64,000 bases of DNA, from assembly GCA_013423385.1 (NCBI GenBank), contig BLZA01000017.1, positions 992,001 through 1,056,000 of the forward strand. Reading direction: 5' to 3'. Below, in pieces: positions 1-15,790 of the stretch. A model generated the notes under the pieces. That model saw only the letters and a list, made by a program, of their open reading frames with translations. It made no database searches and was not told the DNA's origin. Each line of letters begins with the position of its first letter. The first letter of the stretch is position 1. The translations under genes and the position numbers were made by a program. This DNA comes from Naganishia liquefaciens (taxonomy: Eukaryota; Basidiomycota; Tremellomycetes; Filobasidiales; Filobasidiaceae).

Positions 1-110
1 AGGTCAATAAGACCATCAAAGATAAGCGGATGAAGAGGTGTCTCAGCAGAATCCGGGAAACGATGGAGGCTTTGGCAGTTGCCGAAGATCTTCGCGCCAA
101 GCTGGTCTAG
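1..110 (+). CDS. C-terminal end of an unidentified protein (partial)
   Basis: The frame that begins at base 3 is open from the window edge to a TAG at 108-110. It gives about 35 residues rich in Lys, Arg and Glu (NKTIKDKRMKRCLSRIRE, then a helical stretch ending AEDLRAKLV). The upstream part lies outside the window, so the family cannot be told. It converges on the TTC27 gene, with about 190 bases between the two stop codons. Confidence 0.5.
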   Translation, partial: VNKTIKDKRMKRCLSRIRETMEALAVAEDLRAKLV

Positions 111-300
111 TCAGCTTAAAGGTGTTCGTCGCATTGAATGCGTCAGGCTGCGAAGCATGTACTTCCATCTATAGATACAACCATTGTATTTGTCGTAAAG
201 CCCTTGGAACACCTGAGATCAGACTCAATTTCTGAGATCGTCCAAAAGCTCCTTTAACCTATCAAAATCGGGTTGATCTCCAAAGCTGAAGGGCATCAAG

Positions 301-3300
301 TCAGCGGATCCTTTCTCTCGCGAGTCCCGTCAAGACGTACCTGTCCCTTGTGCGGCCGACAAACGTCCTGACCAGCGTCCTGGCTTGGAACTTCCAGTCA
401 TTCCACTTGGCCTTGCCCTTTTCCAAGCCCTGCGCTGCTTCCTGCTCCTTGGCTCGTGGACCCAACATGCGCATCAAGTCGACCAATTCCTCGAGATCCT
501 CGACCGCCTCCTTGAATCTCGGCAGATCGCGTTCGACCTGCTCATCCTGAGCGATACCACCCCGATAGGCCTTGAGGTACGCGTCCAATGCACCTGACCA
601 GTCTTCCTTCCAGCGGAACAGTCGAGCCTGAATGGCGTATATCCGCGGCGAGTCGGATACCCTCGGCAAGATGACTTCGTTGAAGAGACGCTCGACCATG
701 GGCAGCAAGCCCAAGCCCTCGTTGGACGTTCTCGGCTGGCCCTCGGCGAGGCTTCCCTTTCCGTTGTTCCAGTCTTCGCGCGTGACCGCATCGACGAGTT
801 TCGACAAGACGGCCAGATCGATCGCGGTGGAGACGTCCTTGCCCGTTCGGCCGGAAACGATACGGCTCAGGGCGCGCGCGGCTTCGGAAAGCTCGCCGAC
901 ATCGACGGCAACGATCATATAATTCGTCCATACGCGCCAGTTGTCACGGGAGAATCGCAGGCCCTGTTGCAGAGCACGGAAAGCCAAGCGTTTATTTTCG
1001 AACGGGACTGCAGCGACCTAGCGAACCGAGTGTTGTAAGGATCCTCTGAATCAATCCCCTAATCCCAAAACACAGAAACGTCCTGCCTTACCTTGTCGAC
1101 CTCTTCCGCATCCTCCTCTTCCTGTGGTGCCTCGACTCCTGCTGCCGCCGATGTCGCTTTTTGAACAGCCAATTCGTCCATCCTCAGGTACACTGCCGCC
1201 AAATTGTTCCACGCCTCTGCGTCTTCCTCCTCGATCGCGACGTTCCTGCTAAACGCCTCGCGCGCGTCATTCCACCTCTCCTCTCGGACATAGCAACATC
1301 CGAGGGAGAACCACGTGCGCGCATACAGCGGGTTGATCTTGAGCGCTGCCTGAAATTTGGGAATCGCGGCGGCAAAGTTGTCCTTGGTCAGGTAGATCCC
1401 CCCGAGGGACCGCTGGCTCCGCGACGACGTTTCACCCGAGACCTGCCATGCCTTTTCATAGTACTCCTCTGCCTTTTCCGGCACGAGATCCCCGAGGACG
1501 CACCAGAGCTTGGCCTCGCGTGCCCTGTCGATGCGCGATCTCCGCGCGGCCGGTGCCGTCGTCCCGACATTGTTGACCGACGCCTCGGCCTTGAACCGGG
1601 CCGTGACGATATCCATCTCGGCCTTTTTCCCCTCGAGCAACTCGTGCACAATCTCGACGGCTAAATCGCCGCGCTCCATGTTGGCGTAGCACCGGACGGC
1701 CTCTTCCCACATTTCGAGCCGCGTGAAAATCTCGAGCGCGGACCGAACGACGCCGAGCGAGAGGAAGCGCTGGGCAAGTTCCCGCTCCATTTCCCATTTG
1801 GACGGCAGGGGCAGCTGGTAAAAGTATTTCAGCCGCTCCGACGCCTCGGAATCCGCCGTGGGCATTTGATCGACGAGCGCCTGCAGCTGAAGCGCGGACC
1901 GTTCGACCGTTCGCGAGCGTTTTGCCTCGAGTCGCGCACGCAGCAGGAGCGCGGTCGTATGGACGGACCAATTGCGCGGATGACTGAGCACACGGGTCAG
2001 GTACGGTGCCATCTGCGATGCCGTCAGACCGTTCTCCGGAGTGGTATTATGCTGTGCGAGACACATGTCGATGAGGAGGCATTGATCGAGCGGATCGAGC
2101 GCCGGTTGGTCGGCCGGGTTGAGGGATGCCAGACGCGCCGGCAGGGATTGACCGGGCGCGGTGGAGATGGAGGATGAGGTGAATTCCGTCTGCTCGAGGA
2201 GCGTGTCGTCGTTGAGCGCGAGCGTCTCGGGCATGCCTGGTGCCGTCGTCGCGGCGCCCGTGCCCGTGCCCGTGCCCGTGCCCTCGCCCTCGGTCGTGGA
2301 TGACTCGGCAGCGGTATCCTTTCCCTCGCTCGTCTCCGCACCTTGTTGCGCCTCCAGCCCCGACCGACTCCTCGCCAGCAACACCAGCTGACTCAAATCC
2401 TTGACCTGGAACCTCGTCCGCTTGCCCATGGCACCCGTCAATTCGTACTCCAACCCATGCTCCCTCGCCGCACGTAAAAACTGCCCACCGGCCGTCTTGT
2501 CCTGGCCCGTCAAATGGTACGCCAAGCCGACCTCGATCATGATGGACGCGCGGAGATCCTGCGAGAGCTTGAGCGTGGACGTCGACGTCTCGGCCTCGGC
2601 CTCGGAATCCGACGCGGAAAGCAACGCCTGCACGGCCGGCAAGAGGTGTTCCGGATATCCGACGGGCTCATCGAGGATGGACTGGTGGACCCTACTCGCG
2701 CGGAGGAGCCATATCGGGAGAGTCTCGAGCTGCTGCTGCTGCTGCTGCTGCTGCGCAGAGGGCGTTTCAAGGGAATGAAGGAGCCGAATGGCCAGAAGAA
2801 GGAGCGTCGGGTACTGCGCGAGGTGGTAGGCGGGTTCCCCACCGAGGGCGAGGAGCGGAATGGTCGCGTTGTGAAGGTCATCGTCGTCTCCCGAGGATTG
2901 CGCCGCAGCGTCGTCCACCGGGGTGGAAGAAGAAGGAGGCAACGTTCCGGTGGGGAATATCTCGCGTAGCGCGAATCCAAGTGAGGGTCCCGTCCAGTTG
3001 ATCTGGATGAATGCCTGGAGACACGCAATAGCGATCAAGAACCTGACGAGCGCGGCGGTCTCTTGTTCCGGCTCGAGTTCTTCGGGGCATTCCACCTCGA
3101 CGCCGCCGCCGCCGCCGCCGTGCATTCCCGCGGCCTCGAAGAGATCCTGAATCCGGGCATCTTGGCCCCGAGAAAAGACGAATCGGGCGTGCGGCGAGGT
3201 GAGGACCGAGGCAAAGTCGGCGGCGATGATGGCGTTTGTGAATGTGTGGACCGTCGTGGGTGAGGAGGACGTGGGTGTCGGGAGAGATGTCTGGGCGAGG

Positions 3301-3362
3301 AGCGCCAATTGGATATCGTGGGCTGCCATGGCGGGTGAAGTGTGGATGGCTGGCGTGGACAC
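301..3362 (-). CDS. TTC27: TTC27/Emw1-type tetratricopeptide repeat protein
   Basis: Two exons (3362-1092 and 1017-301), with a 74-base GTAAGG...TAG intron, give about 995 residues. The C-terminal half carries consecutive TPR helices. The block around the junction (ENKRLAFRALQQGLRFSRDNW, then WTNY and DVGELSEA) matches the signature region of human TTC27 and yeast Emw1. Yeast Emw1 is essential and linked to cell-wall integrity; the biochemical role of the family is not settled. The N-terminal third is low-complexity, with a Gln run and Thr/Gly-rich stretches, and explains why this copy is longer than human TTC27 (about 840). An alternative ATG lies 11 codons in. It shares a 675-base divergent spacer with SEC23. 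Confidence 0.85.
2728..2756 (-). repeat. CAG/CTG trinucleotide run coding polyglutamine in TTC27
   Basis: About nine CTG units on the plus strand read as consecutive Gln codons in the TTC27 frame. Such runs vary in length between isolates. It sits in the low-complexity N-terminal third, outside the TPR array. Confidence 0.8.
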
Positions 3363-4037
3363 GATGCCATGTACGTCCAGTGCTGTCCAGTGCTGTCCAG
3401 TGGATCGCTTAAGTGGTCGGTGGATGAATATTCAATCCATCGCATCCAAGCTTTCAACTTTTTGCTGGTTTGTTTACTTTGTGTGTCGTGCGCCACGCAG
3501 CCCGAGGCCGAGCGAGTCGAGGCAAGGTGGCAGCTCGCTCATCATGCATCCAATGTCCAGCGCTCTGGCACGACGAACGACGATATGAATCGCTTAGACC
3601 ACCACCACGTATCGGTCGATCCAGCCCTCCCATCGTTTTGACGCTCGAGATGCACTCATTGTAAAAAGGCCCAATGCCTGTATGCTACAACCGCGGCAGT
3701 ACGAATCCCGCTTGTGTCGTTCCAGGGGGGGGGATGCGCCCTGCATTTTCGCGGTGGTCGTAGGGAGACGAGGCCTTGCTTCTTCCCATGTCTATCCTTG
3801 CTGAGAAACGAGCCCCCGTGATTGCTGCTGGCCCTCCTCCCTTCCCCCCATGTGCCTAATATGGCGTGTGACGTATCGCTGCCCGCGGTCGACGGGAGGG
3901 AGCCCGGGTGCGCCCGCGCTAAAGCATCCCTGCTGGAGGACACCGAGGGCATACAATGCCAAGTGGACGCCGCACACCGCACACCATGGCACCCAGCACC
4001 ACAGCACTCCATCACCACCATCACCACCACCATCACC
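3363..4037. promoter_or_regulatory. Divergent intergenic region, TTC27 / SEC23
   Basis: No coding exon is supported here. The 675 bases separate two divergent start codons and must hold both promoters. Just before the SEC23 ATG there is a run of CAC/CAT triplets (about 4010-4037). Confidence 0.5.
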
Positions 4038-6722
<2,685 letters not shown>

Positions 6723-7186
6723 GAGGAGCACTGATTTGTGGGAAATTAGTATAATTCATCGTGTTGAACTGCATTGTTGGTTAACGAGGCCATGTTCGAT
6801 ATGATCCAAAATATGCCCAGTTTTGCATTGCTCGCGTCGTTGAGATTCGGTCCGAGAGGTCGTATGCTGGTGGCTGCCGTCCGAGTCTGGACATTGTGAT
6901 CGGGCTCCCTCTCCGACAAGCAGCCAGTATATGCATCCAGCTTTCGCAAACTATGTCGAGTGCCCCTATCGCGTCATGTCATGGAGGAATGCCGACGGCG
7001 ACTTGTCCGGGACGAGCAAGCGCCCCGTCTCGATCGCGCGTCGTCCCGGCGATTGCTGCAGTCCCCGTTGTTGCGTTTCGGTCATCACTCGAACCCAGGT
7101 GCATAGCTCTCAGGTGAAAGACACAGCGAGAAAGCTTGTAGCCGTGTTAATCCAGTGGCTGCTAGAATGCCGCTTCCGCAACCGCA
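6723..7186. other. Intergenic, SEC23 to methyltransferase
   Basis: Nothing recognisable. It holds the SEC23 3' end and the promoter of the next plus-strand gene. Confidence 0.4.
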
Positions 7187-8463
7187 ATGAACCCCATCAC
7201 TCAAAGTTCGGTATCCACAGCTCTGACCCCCCAGCGACCGCCCACTTTCCTGTTGCACCTGGACAAGGAAGCAACGTTGGTAGAAGACGCAGACGAGGAG
7301 GTAATGCAATTTCGAACAAGCGCAGAGGACGCGTTCCTGATTCGCCTTGCCTTTCAGATATTCTCACTCTATGCCAATTTGGCGACTGATGGACAGCAAG
7401 ATGTCACCAAAAAGTCAGGCTTGGGATTCGTGTCTTCCAGCGAAGCGACGTATCATGTCGAATTCACGCTTCAACCTGTCAACAACGAGCCAGCACCGGA
7501 CGTTACACGGTTGAAAGCTGGCGGGGCAGTAGCCCATAGCGCTCGGCGAAACAGATCGAGAAAGGCTGCCGGACGACAGCAAGACATGGCCGACAAGACC
7601 ATTGCTGTTGACATCTCGCAAGATCTCGCGTCATTGCGGAATAGAAAGGGCGATACGGGTAGGCAGCTTCTATCGGCCCTCGGCTACCCAAGAACCAAGC
7701 TGATCATCTCGCAGGAAGCGTGATCTGGCGGTCAAGGTAAACACCTCATTCCGACGATGACAGTCTTTCGCATATTTCCAACATTGTGCCTTCCAGCCTC
7801 TTTCTCGCCAAGCAGATCCTGCAGCTGTATCATTTCCCCAATACGGCTGCTCCACCATTTCTGACGTTTGACAAGGCTGCATCATCAAGAGTACTCGAAC
7901 TCGGAGCCGGCACAGGTGTCCTCGGCATCCTACTACACGAGCTCTTTGCATCATGGACGGCTACAGATCAATACGACAACCTCAAACTGATATCAAGGAA
8001 CGTCAAGCACAATGGAGAACCTAAGAATATGCAGATCGAGGAAGTGGACTGGGTTGACCTTCACAAGGAAAAGGTGCAAGCGGACAAGAAGCACGCTGGA
8101 TCCCAACATGCTGCACGCACTCGGTTTCTTGCCGAGGAGTACGATCTGATCATGGCCGTCGATTGCATATACAACGAGGCTCTCATCCCGCCATTCGTGT
8201 CGGCACTCGAGCACTATACGATCAAGGGGAAGACGATCGTCATGGTGGTATGCGAACTACGTTCGGCCGACGTTGTAAGTCTCTTTGGAATACTCGATAC
8301 CGAGCTTTGCACTGTGCGGGACTGACTCTGCTTGCTCAAGATGACGGTGTTCCTGGAGGAATGGATCGGTCGTGGGGGATGGACAATTTACCGACTGAGC
8401 GATACTGCGCTCGGCCAAGAATTAAAGTATAGCTTTGTGGCGTGGGTGGCGTGGAAGTCGTAG
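7187..8463 (+). CDS. METTL21/VCP-KMT-like lysine methyltransferase
   Basis: Exons 7187-7658, 7715-7736 (22 nt), 7797-8274 and 8341-8463 give 364 residues. The small exon restores the family motif GSVIWRSSLFLAK, equivalent to the conserved VWDA...LAKYL of METTL21 proteins. SAM-binding motif I is LELGAGTGVLG, followed by TDQYDN and a post-I EVDWVDL. The DLIMAVDCIYNE block corresponds to the DxxY-type motif of seven-beta-strand protein lysine methyltransferases. About 150 N-terminal residues are extra relative to METTL21D and partly disordered, as in many fungal members. The substrate cannot be told from sequence; elongation factors and VCP/p97 are known targets in this family. Confidence 0.8.
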
Positions 8464-8942
8464 GGGCTGTTTGGAGAATCTTCCATATCGCCAAGTCACC
8501 GGGGTTGGCCGTACTCGAGTATTGGCATGTGCTAATCATACATACTGTAAACAGACGCTTTGTAGGTAGACGGCTTGTATGTCAAATATCTTAGCAAGCA
8601 AAATGCGCCAGGAGCCCCATTGTTATTCACTGAGAGCCTGGATGGAACGCCGCAAATTGATCGTCTTCAAGACATATGACGCGAATGACAGCCTACCACT
8701 TCGAATCATCTTCGAGTGAATTGACCTGGAATCGTGTGTAACGAGCTCCTTACTTGCACAAATGGTGTCGAGTCGCCTCGCAGAGTTGTCTGGTATACAG
8801 TGCAAGCTTGCGATATTATAATCCTGCAAGTCCTGCCCCCTATTCGTCCTACTATACAAGATCTATGCATCTATCACTAGGTCAAGTGTCCTGCGCGTGC
8901 TTCTGCGCTTTTGAGTGCCAGCCTGAGAAACAGTCATGGCTT
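8464..8942. other. Convergent intergenic region
   Basis: It lies between the stop codons of the methyltransferase and the mitochondrial carrier. It is AT-richer than its surroundings; no gene seen. Confidence 0.4.
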
Positions 8943-10042
8943 CTAGTTGAGCAGCCTCATGGTCAACTCGAAGAACAAGAATGTAGCGCCGTTTGCAAAG
9001 GGAGACCTAAGCCGTATCTCTTCAGCATTTCTTCGCAAGAAAGATTGCGCTCCGGCTAACGCTCACCTGATCAGCGTCGGCGTAAGACCGTTGGTGAAAC
9101 CGCTCAAGCCCTGTCCCTTCCACGTCTTCCTTGCGCAGTCCAGCATACCCCTGTACGCGGCCTTGGACTTGTCCAAGCTGTCCGTCTGGAGCTTGCTCTT
9201 GATGACATCAACGGGGTAGATGACAGCCCAGAGCGCGTAACCTCCCGCGGCTCCGTACGCGACGGCCCACATCGGGGAAATGTCGGATCGCGCCATGTTA
9301 TTCTTTTTGCAGTGTCGCTGGACGAGCGCTTCATAGCATGCAAAGTAGGCTCTGTACAGAGTGAGATGATGAACTACGCCTTTCTCGTGGCGTATCAAAG
9401 GACTTACCCGTAGCCCATACCGTCTCTCCAGATGGTGGAAACTTGGCCCTTGAAGACGCCAGCGATTCCGTTGGCAGCATACAGCTTTCGGACACAGTCC
9501 AATGGCCCGTTGTAGAGCCTCGGCGTCACATCCGGCTGAGTCTGCAGCCTGATCCTGATATGCTCGACGGGGCCGGAGACGATAGTGTTGGCAACACCAG
9601 CAAAGGCACCGGCCGCGCAGAGTTCAGGCAGAGACAGTTCCTGTCCCGGTGCCTTGTTACTCCTAAAGTATCGCTTGGCACTCTCGAGGGCGGCGAATTG
9701 GATGGAGACACACGCTCCGATACCCAACAACGGTGTCAGGGTACCCTTGTAGAATGCCAGAGGTCCTTCGTTCTTGAGGATACGACCGGCGCAGTCGAGG
9801 GCCGACGAGAATGCTCCCGGTGCGGCGGTCTGCATTCGGACCTTGACCATATCAAAAGGCTGTCCGACCAAGACTTGGGCGATACCACCGACGGTACCTA
9901 GCCATGAAGCATGAGCCATATGCGCCTTGGCGGGATGATTCTCCTATTCTCGTCACGACATACCGGCCAGCAGGTCCTTCTGAGTCCGGCTCATCTTCTG
10001 CACGCCCGCAGGTACCTGTTGTGCTTCGAGGAGTTCCGACAT
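8943..10042 (-). CDS. Mitochondrial inner-membrane carrier, YMC1/YMC2 type
   Basis: Exons 10042-9964, 9897-9408, 9351-9067 and 9006-8943 give 305 residues, the usual size for SLC25 carriers. All three repeats show the carrier motif: PFDMVKVRMQT, PVEHIRIRLQT and PVDVIKSKLQT. The stretches GTVGGIAQVLVGQPFD, YKGTLTPLLGIGACVS and the C-terminal PFANGATF most resemble yeast Ymc1/Ymc2, amino-acid-related carriers close to the carnitine carrier branch. The start is the ATG giving MSELLEAQQ, spliced one codon before GTVGG. Substrate assignment by eye is not safe; carnitine/acylcarnitine or glutamate-type carriers are the alternatives. Confidence 0.88.
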
Positions 10043-10468
10043 GGTCCTTGGTGGTACGTCTGGACAAAGAGCCTTCCGGTAAACGAGGCAAGGTATACTG
10101 TCGGGCCAATATATACGGCACCTGACTCGTCTGTGAGAAAATGATTTCCATTTCCACCTGCGAACGACGGCCCGAAACGCGAAACGCGCTAAGAAATGCT
10201 GGCCTATAGCCCGATCGCTCGTACCTCGGCCATGCTTGCGGGGACTATCTAGATACCTAGATGGCGTATATCACGGCCATGAGCAGGGGCGCCATGCTCC
10301 GGGACTCTGTCCCTCTTGAGAAAAGACCAAGTCTGATGGTGCCGCTTGCAGAGAGACCCCTACTGTAATGATCATAGGCGAAGAGGTGGACAAAATGATG
10401 CGATATATGATGGTATCTCTTATGGCGAAAAGGAATACACAATCCCGTATTCATGCGGCAGGCTACGA
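10043..10468. other. Intergenic, upstream of the carrier gene
   Basis: It holds the promoter of the carrier and the 3' region of the bromodomain gene. Nothing else seen. Confidence 0.4.
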
Positions 10469-13400
10469 CTATTTCTTTCGGATGTGATGCTGCAGGTTGC
10501 GATAGTCGTCGAGCTTGTCCTCGCACCAGGTCATCATCTCCTGCGCCATGCGATAAACTTCACTATTAGGTCGATTATATGACATGGCGTTACTGACAAT
10601 GCAGATGGGCTCGTCAGAAATGGTTTCGCGTTCTACATTGATCGCTCCTTACCAAAAGATAAGCCACAAGTCCCGCTGGAATTCATCGATTGTCGATATT
10701 TCTCCCTTCCGTATTTTCGCTTTGATCTTCTTGAGATCCATCGGTTGCTTTACAATTTTCGAGTAACCCGGGGCGTCCGACTGTAGCAAGGACAATGTAT
10801 CAGCAATGGGAATCGCAACGAGTATTACCATGCATCTTGACTTACCTCGCGGACCGGAGCTAGAAACAAAGGTCCATTCTTATGCGCTACTATTTCTTCA
10901 TACAACGGATTGATCATGGTCTGAAATGCTTTGATACTGGTTACAGTCGGTGTCGGTCTTGCTGTCGCGCGAGTCGATCGCGTACGACCATTGAAGCGTG
11001 GCGGCGCATCCGGTGTCGTCATCTCTACATCGTTGGACTCTTCATTTTTGCCTGATTCTTTTCGATTCGCGCCTGGGAGCTGCTGAGCTATGAAGGTGGA
11101 TAATCAGTAAATCGTTCTCGAGGAGAGACCACAGCGGGTATGACGCACCCTCCTTCTTCGCTTCTTGATTCTTTTTGGCAGATTTGGGATTTCTTTCCGG
11201 CTTTTCGCTACCCCTTTCGTCTTCCACGGTGTCTCCCTCAGAGTCAGCCTGAGCTTCTTTCTGATTTTTCGCGTGCCTTCCCCCTCGGCGAGGCTGATAG
11301 ACCTTGTTAAGCCCTCGGTCAGAGCCTTCCTCTTCATCATCAACAGTCTCGTCTGTGTGGGTGCTTTGCTGTTTGTCTGGAGTGGAACGAGCAAAGCGGC
11401 TAGATCTCCTTTGTAAGCTATAGAAAAAGCAAGAGATACTGAGTAAAGGTCCAAAATTATTTGCAGAGAAAACTTACGCGGATTTGGCAGAAGCCTGCTC
11501 CATATCCTTATGTGACCGCTTCCTGAAATTACGCTCGGATTCCCCATCATCCACCTCCGAGTCCTCCTCGATCGTTGGCGGTTTGCCCCTGGTGCTTGTT
11601 CTACGGGTCATGACTCTTCTCGGCACATCAGCGACATCCTCGTCCCGTTCGGCGTCGGTGTCTCCCGCTTTACTGTGGGATGCCGAGTGGTCCGGGGGCG
11701 CGGGCGATAGTTCGTCTTGACTTTGAGTGTTGCCAGTCTTTCTGTAGGGACGCTTCGCGGGAGTCGCTGGCGGTCCACCCTCGCTTTCGCGCCCTCTCTT
11801 TTTGCCCCTCTGACCCGCTCCCTGATTGGGCTCCTCTTTCACCGATCTTCGCGTCATTTGACGTTCTCCCATCGATTTGCGCTGCTCGTTGATCGGACTG
11901 GAAGCCGGAGGAGAGCGCATATTGACGTCTGGATTGTCATTCTCCACCTTGACGCGACGTTCGGTTGATGAGGGAGGAGCGGATAGAGCAGGCGATGCGG
12001 GAGGCGTCGTGAGTTCCGAGCGATTCGATTCTGCATCGCTGTGACGTTCCCCGGGCGACTTTGGAGTCTCGCCGGTAGCAGGAGACCTATGCTGCTTTGC
12101 TTTAGGAGTCGTTCGAGTGGCTTTTCGAGGCGAAACTCCAACGGTTGGCTTGTCACTTGCGCTGTTTGTAGGCAATTCAACATTTTCGGAAGTCACAGCT
12201 TCTTGAACGGCATCGTTGACCCCTTCGGATTGCGAATCAGGTACCTCTTGTGAGTCGGGCACTATGACGTCGGCCTCGATCATATCCTTTGCGGGAGGAC
12301 TATCGATCATGGCAGACCTCTTGTCTCCCATGATCGAGTGTCCCGATGTAACGGAATGCGAAGCGGCGTTCTTGACCGGTATCTTGCGGTGATTGTAGAC
12401 CCCTGCTGTCGCCGGACGATCCGGTTTGGAACTTGACATGGAATCTCGTTTGACGTGTGAAGACGACACTGGCGAGGCAGTGAAGGAATTTGCCGAGGTG
12501 GGTGCGAATTTGACATCGACTATTGTTCGGCTGCGATGTGCGCCGGTACCTGCTGACATCTCCGAGATTGAAGGGCTTGGTGAGGCTGTTGCGCTTCTTT
12601 GAGCCCGACCAAGATCTTGTCGGATGGCAGGTGCCGAGGCAGTATGTATTCTCGTTGGCTGCTCGGGGTGATAAGGTTCTTGCTTCACCGGACCAGACCG
12701 TTCAGCATGAGAACCATCGTAGCCATTACTGCTGCCAAGATCGTAACCGATACTCATCCCCGAGGCAAAGTTATCCTTTGGCCTCTTTGGCTGAATTTGC
12801 AAAGGAGGAACCTCATCTGTCGGTTCAGTCGTCTGTACATCGGCAGAAGGATACGGTTTGAGAATCTCGCCGTTTACGACGACTGACGGTGTCGGTGTTG
12901 GTGTCGGTGTCGGGGAAGGAGATGCCATTGCGCTCGCGGAAGCAGGAGGTGAGGCAGATAAGGTTGAAGAAACTTTGACAACATCTTTTTGCTGTAGTGG
13001 CTCCTGCTCGACGGCGGGACTTGCGCTCTTTGGCTGACCACTGCCTGGCGTTTTACCTGACTCGCGCAACTGTTCTTTAGTCGGCGTCCAGTCCTTTAAC
13101 GTATCCACGGCGATGACCGATGCCGCATCCTTATCCGACATTCCCCGAATTCTCATGATTGCAAGCCGAAGTTGAGTCAAGAGAGCGGGGTTGTAGACGG
13201 CTTCACCGGATTTGATAGCATCGATCTCAGCGAGGAGATTTCTATAGGAGTACAAAGATCAGGTTTCAAGGATTCCAGCACAGACGTACATAATGCAAAA
13301 GCATGGAGGAAAAGTAAAGGCAAGTCCGGACAGGAATATCGAGAAGCATTGTTCGCAAGTCGGGCGTTCAGCGGTGGCAGAAATGAGATTGAATAAATGC

Positions 13401-14058
13401 AGAGATAATGGCATGAGCGGCTGGTTGTTCGCTGCACAACGAATTGAGTGTACGCACTGGAATTGCTGTTCTTGATCTTCAATGGTGGCTTTCATTTCAG
13501 TCATTCGTTGAACGTAGAAGTATTGCGCCATCTTGAGATGCGGTTTCGCTGGGAAGCCATCGTTTCAACACTTTCTCCGTGATATCAGAAATGCTGCAAC
13601 TAACCGTTGGGATTTTCCAGGCCTTCCAGCGTGCTGAGACTGAAGAACATGGTTGGGGATCAGCTCCGAACAAGGGCTTGAGGACCCGTGTGTAACGTAC
13701 TCTCCAAACCCAGCTTCAGCCATCAAGTCATCGTAGAATCCTCGACAGTTCTGGAGGACAGGAACGAACCCGATAAGCATTCCGCTACCGTAACTCTGAG
13801 CATGAAACTCACACGCTCCGTAAAGATATTCTTCTCCTTTTCCTCCAGGGCCGGACAGTCTCGCAAAAGACTGACGACTGCATTCCAGTTGTTTCCCACT
13901 CCCTTTCCAACCGGCGCTCCAAGACGATGAACAGCTTGCGCAAAGAGCAACTTGTTCCGGATCGACAATTGGCTTGAAGGAACGGTGTCTTGACGAGCGG
14001 TTTCGAACGGCGCGTGGGCCGAGCCCGTTGAAGCCTGCCCGCCAGTTGTGGCAGCCAT
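10469..14058 (-). CDS. Bdc1/BRD8-type bromodomain protein (NuA4 histone acetyltransferase subunit)
   Basis: Exons 14058-13813, 13750-13701, 13633-13605, 13548-13458, 13241-11478, 11417-11149, 11087-10846, 10780-10653 and 10592-10469 join in phase to give about 980 residues. The N-terminus has a SANT-like region (IRNKLLFAQAVHRLG, NWNAVVSLLRDC) followed by a predicted coiled coil and NLLAEIDAIKSGEAVY, the layout of BRD8 and S. pombe Bdc1. The middle 600 residues are low-complexity Ser/Pro/Lys/Glu. The C-terminus is a bromodomain with the ZA loop GYSKIVKQPMDL and the acetyl-lysine pocket motif NAMSYNRPNS. Bromodomains bind acetyl-lysine; these proteins sit in NuA4/TIP60. Exons 2 and 3 are only 50 and 29 nt. 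Confidence 0.85.
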
Positions 14059-14349
14059 GTCGTAGTCTATGACTGCGACCTCGCGTTTGCTCGTGGTGCT
14101 GCAGGCAGTATACTGCAGAAGATGTTGGCAAACGATATCCACCGCAAGCACATTCAACATTTCTTGTTTTCCCTTCGAGTCCTCCTCTCTCGATCGCGCG
14201 AGCCCCCGCTTGCGAGCCCCCTGATATCGGAAAGACGGTCAGTATGACGAAAGCACAGCGTCGACTGCCCGACATGCTCCTGTCGTTCTCATCGACATTG
14301 GACCGTTTATTCCTGCATTCCATCCCGCAGTCATTCCTCGATCTCGACA
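14059..14349. promoter_or_regulatory. Divergent promoter, bromodomain gene / CSN7
   Basis: A 291-base spacer between two opposed start codons. No motif was assigned. Confidence 0.5.
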
Positions 14350-15790
14350 ATGCCTGATCTCAGTCTCAACTTGGAGCCATTCCTGCTGGTAGCGCGATCT
14401 ACCAAAGGTGCAGCCGCCGCAAAAATCATCATGGACGCAACGGCAGCAGTAAGCCGCAACCTTGGATTAATCCTCATGGGGTGATTGACCATTCGTTCTC
14501 GCTATCAGCCCGGTGTCTATGGATTCGGCGAACTTCTCGACATGCCAAACATCAAGCAGGTCCGTATTCATCCCCTCTGACGACGTTGCCGTTGTCGCCC
14601 CTGATGACTGGTACTCGCTGCAGTTGCAAGAGCATGAAACACTATCTTCGCATTACCGGTTGCTTCAGCTCTTTGCTTATGGTACATTCGATCAGTATCA
14701 AGGTACGTTCGTCTCATTGCGAGGTATTGAGACTATGGTTGACCCGTGCATTGTTCCTCTCGTCGACAGCGAACCGGACGTCCTATCCTCCATTGTCTTC
14801 CGCTCAGATTGAGAAACTCAAGCACCTCACTCTGGTATCTCTAGGAATGGAGTCACGAGTAAGCATCACTGCATCACATCTACTGGCTGTGATGACTCAT
14901 TCAATCCCCTCGTGCAGTCTCTGACGTATGCTTCTCTCCTGTCGGTCCTCGAGCAACCGTCAGTCCGTGCCTTGGAAGACATGATCATCGATGCAATCTA
15001 CGCCGGCATCATCTCGGGGCGCATGGATCAAGCCAATGGGCGATTCAGCGTGGACTGGGTCGTCGGTCGGGATCTTGACGTCGGCGGCAGCGAGTTGCGC
15101 GATTTGGGTATGAGACTCGAGAACTGGTACGTTTGGGACCGGTCATCGTAGCTTTCTACTTTCGCTGATCGGGGACATGGGCCGGAATCTCACAGGTGCG
15201 AAATGACTCAAGATCTTCTTTCCTCGTTGAATACGACCATTGCCCAATCTCGAGCTCGGACCATCGCCACGCGCGACTTCGATCACATGCAGCAGCAACA
15301 ACGGTTCACGGCGTACGAAGCATTCGCATCTCAGGTGGCATCCTCGGCGGCCTCTGGGGGCAAAAAATCATGGCAGCAACAGCAAGGGAATCGCCAAGGC
15401 GTCGACCCCTCTTCTTCCGCAGAAGCTTCAGGCTGGTTCAACCAGGCTTTGGGCAAGCCATCATCCGGCTCAGCGATGCACGATGCCAGTGCCGGGTCCT
15501 TGCATCTACGGAACACGCGATCGCAAGGCAGGAGAGGACCAACATCGCAAGGGACTGGGCAAGATGCAGAGCCAGTCGGAGCTGTTGGAACCGCAGTCGA
15601 TACGACGTCATCATCTTCCGAGGGACATCCGTCCCGGATCAGGACGTGAGTGCGTCGTTGAGAATCACATGCATCCCGGCGATTGTGATGCTGACGGCTT
15701 TTTGCGCTTCGTGCCGCTTCCAGCCTGAGTGGAAGGGCGATCAGCCAAGAAACGGAAGCCGCCAAGAGAGCAAGAAGGGGCAACAAGTAG
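14350..15790 (+). CDS. CSN7: COP9 signalosome subunit 7 (PCI domain)
   Basis: Exons 14350-14448, 14509-14559, 14624-14702, 14770-14858, 14918-15126, 15196-15645 and 15724-15790 give 347 residues. The COP9 signalosome removes NEDD8 from cullins; CSN7 is a PCI-domain scaffold subunit. Family signatures are LEPFLLVARSTKGAAAA, GFGELLDMPNIK, LLQLFAYGTFDQY, LTLVSLGMESR, SLTYASLLSVL and IIDAIYAGIISGRMDQ. After the PCI domain comes a helical DLLSSLNTTIAQSRART and a Gln/Ser-rich disordered tail. A diverged piece of exon 3, and perhaps of exon 2, is found on the opposite strand at 34.1-34.3 kb. Confidence 0.93.
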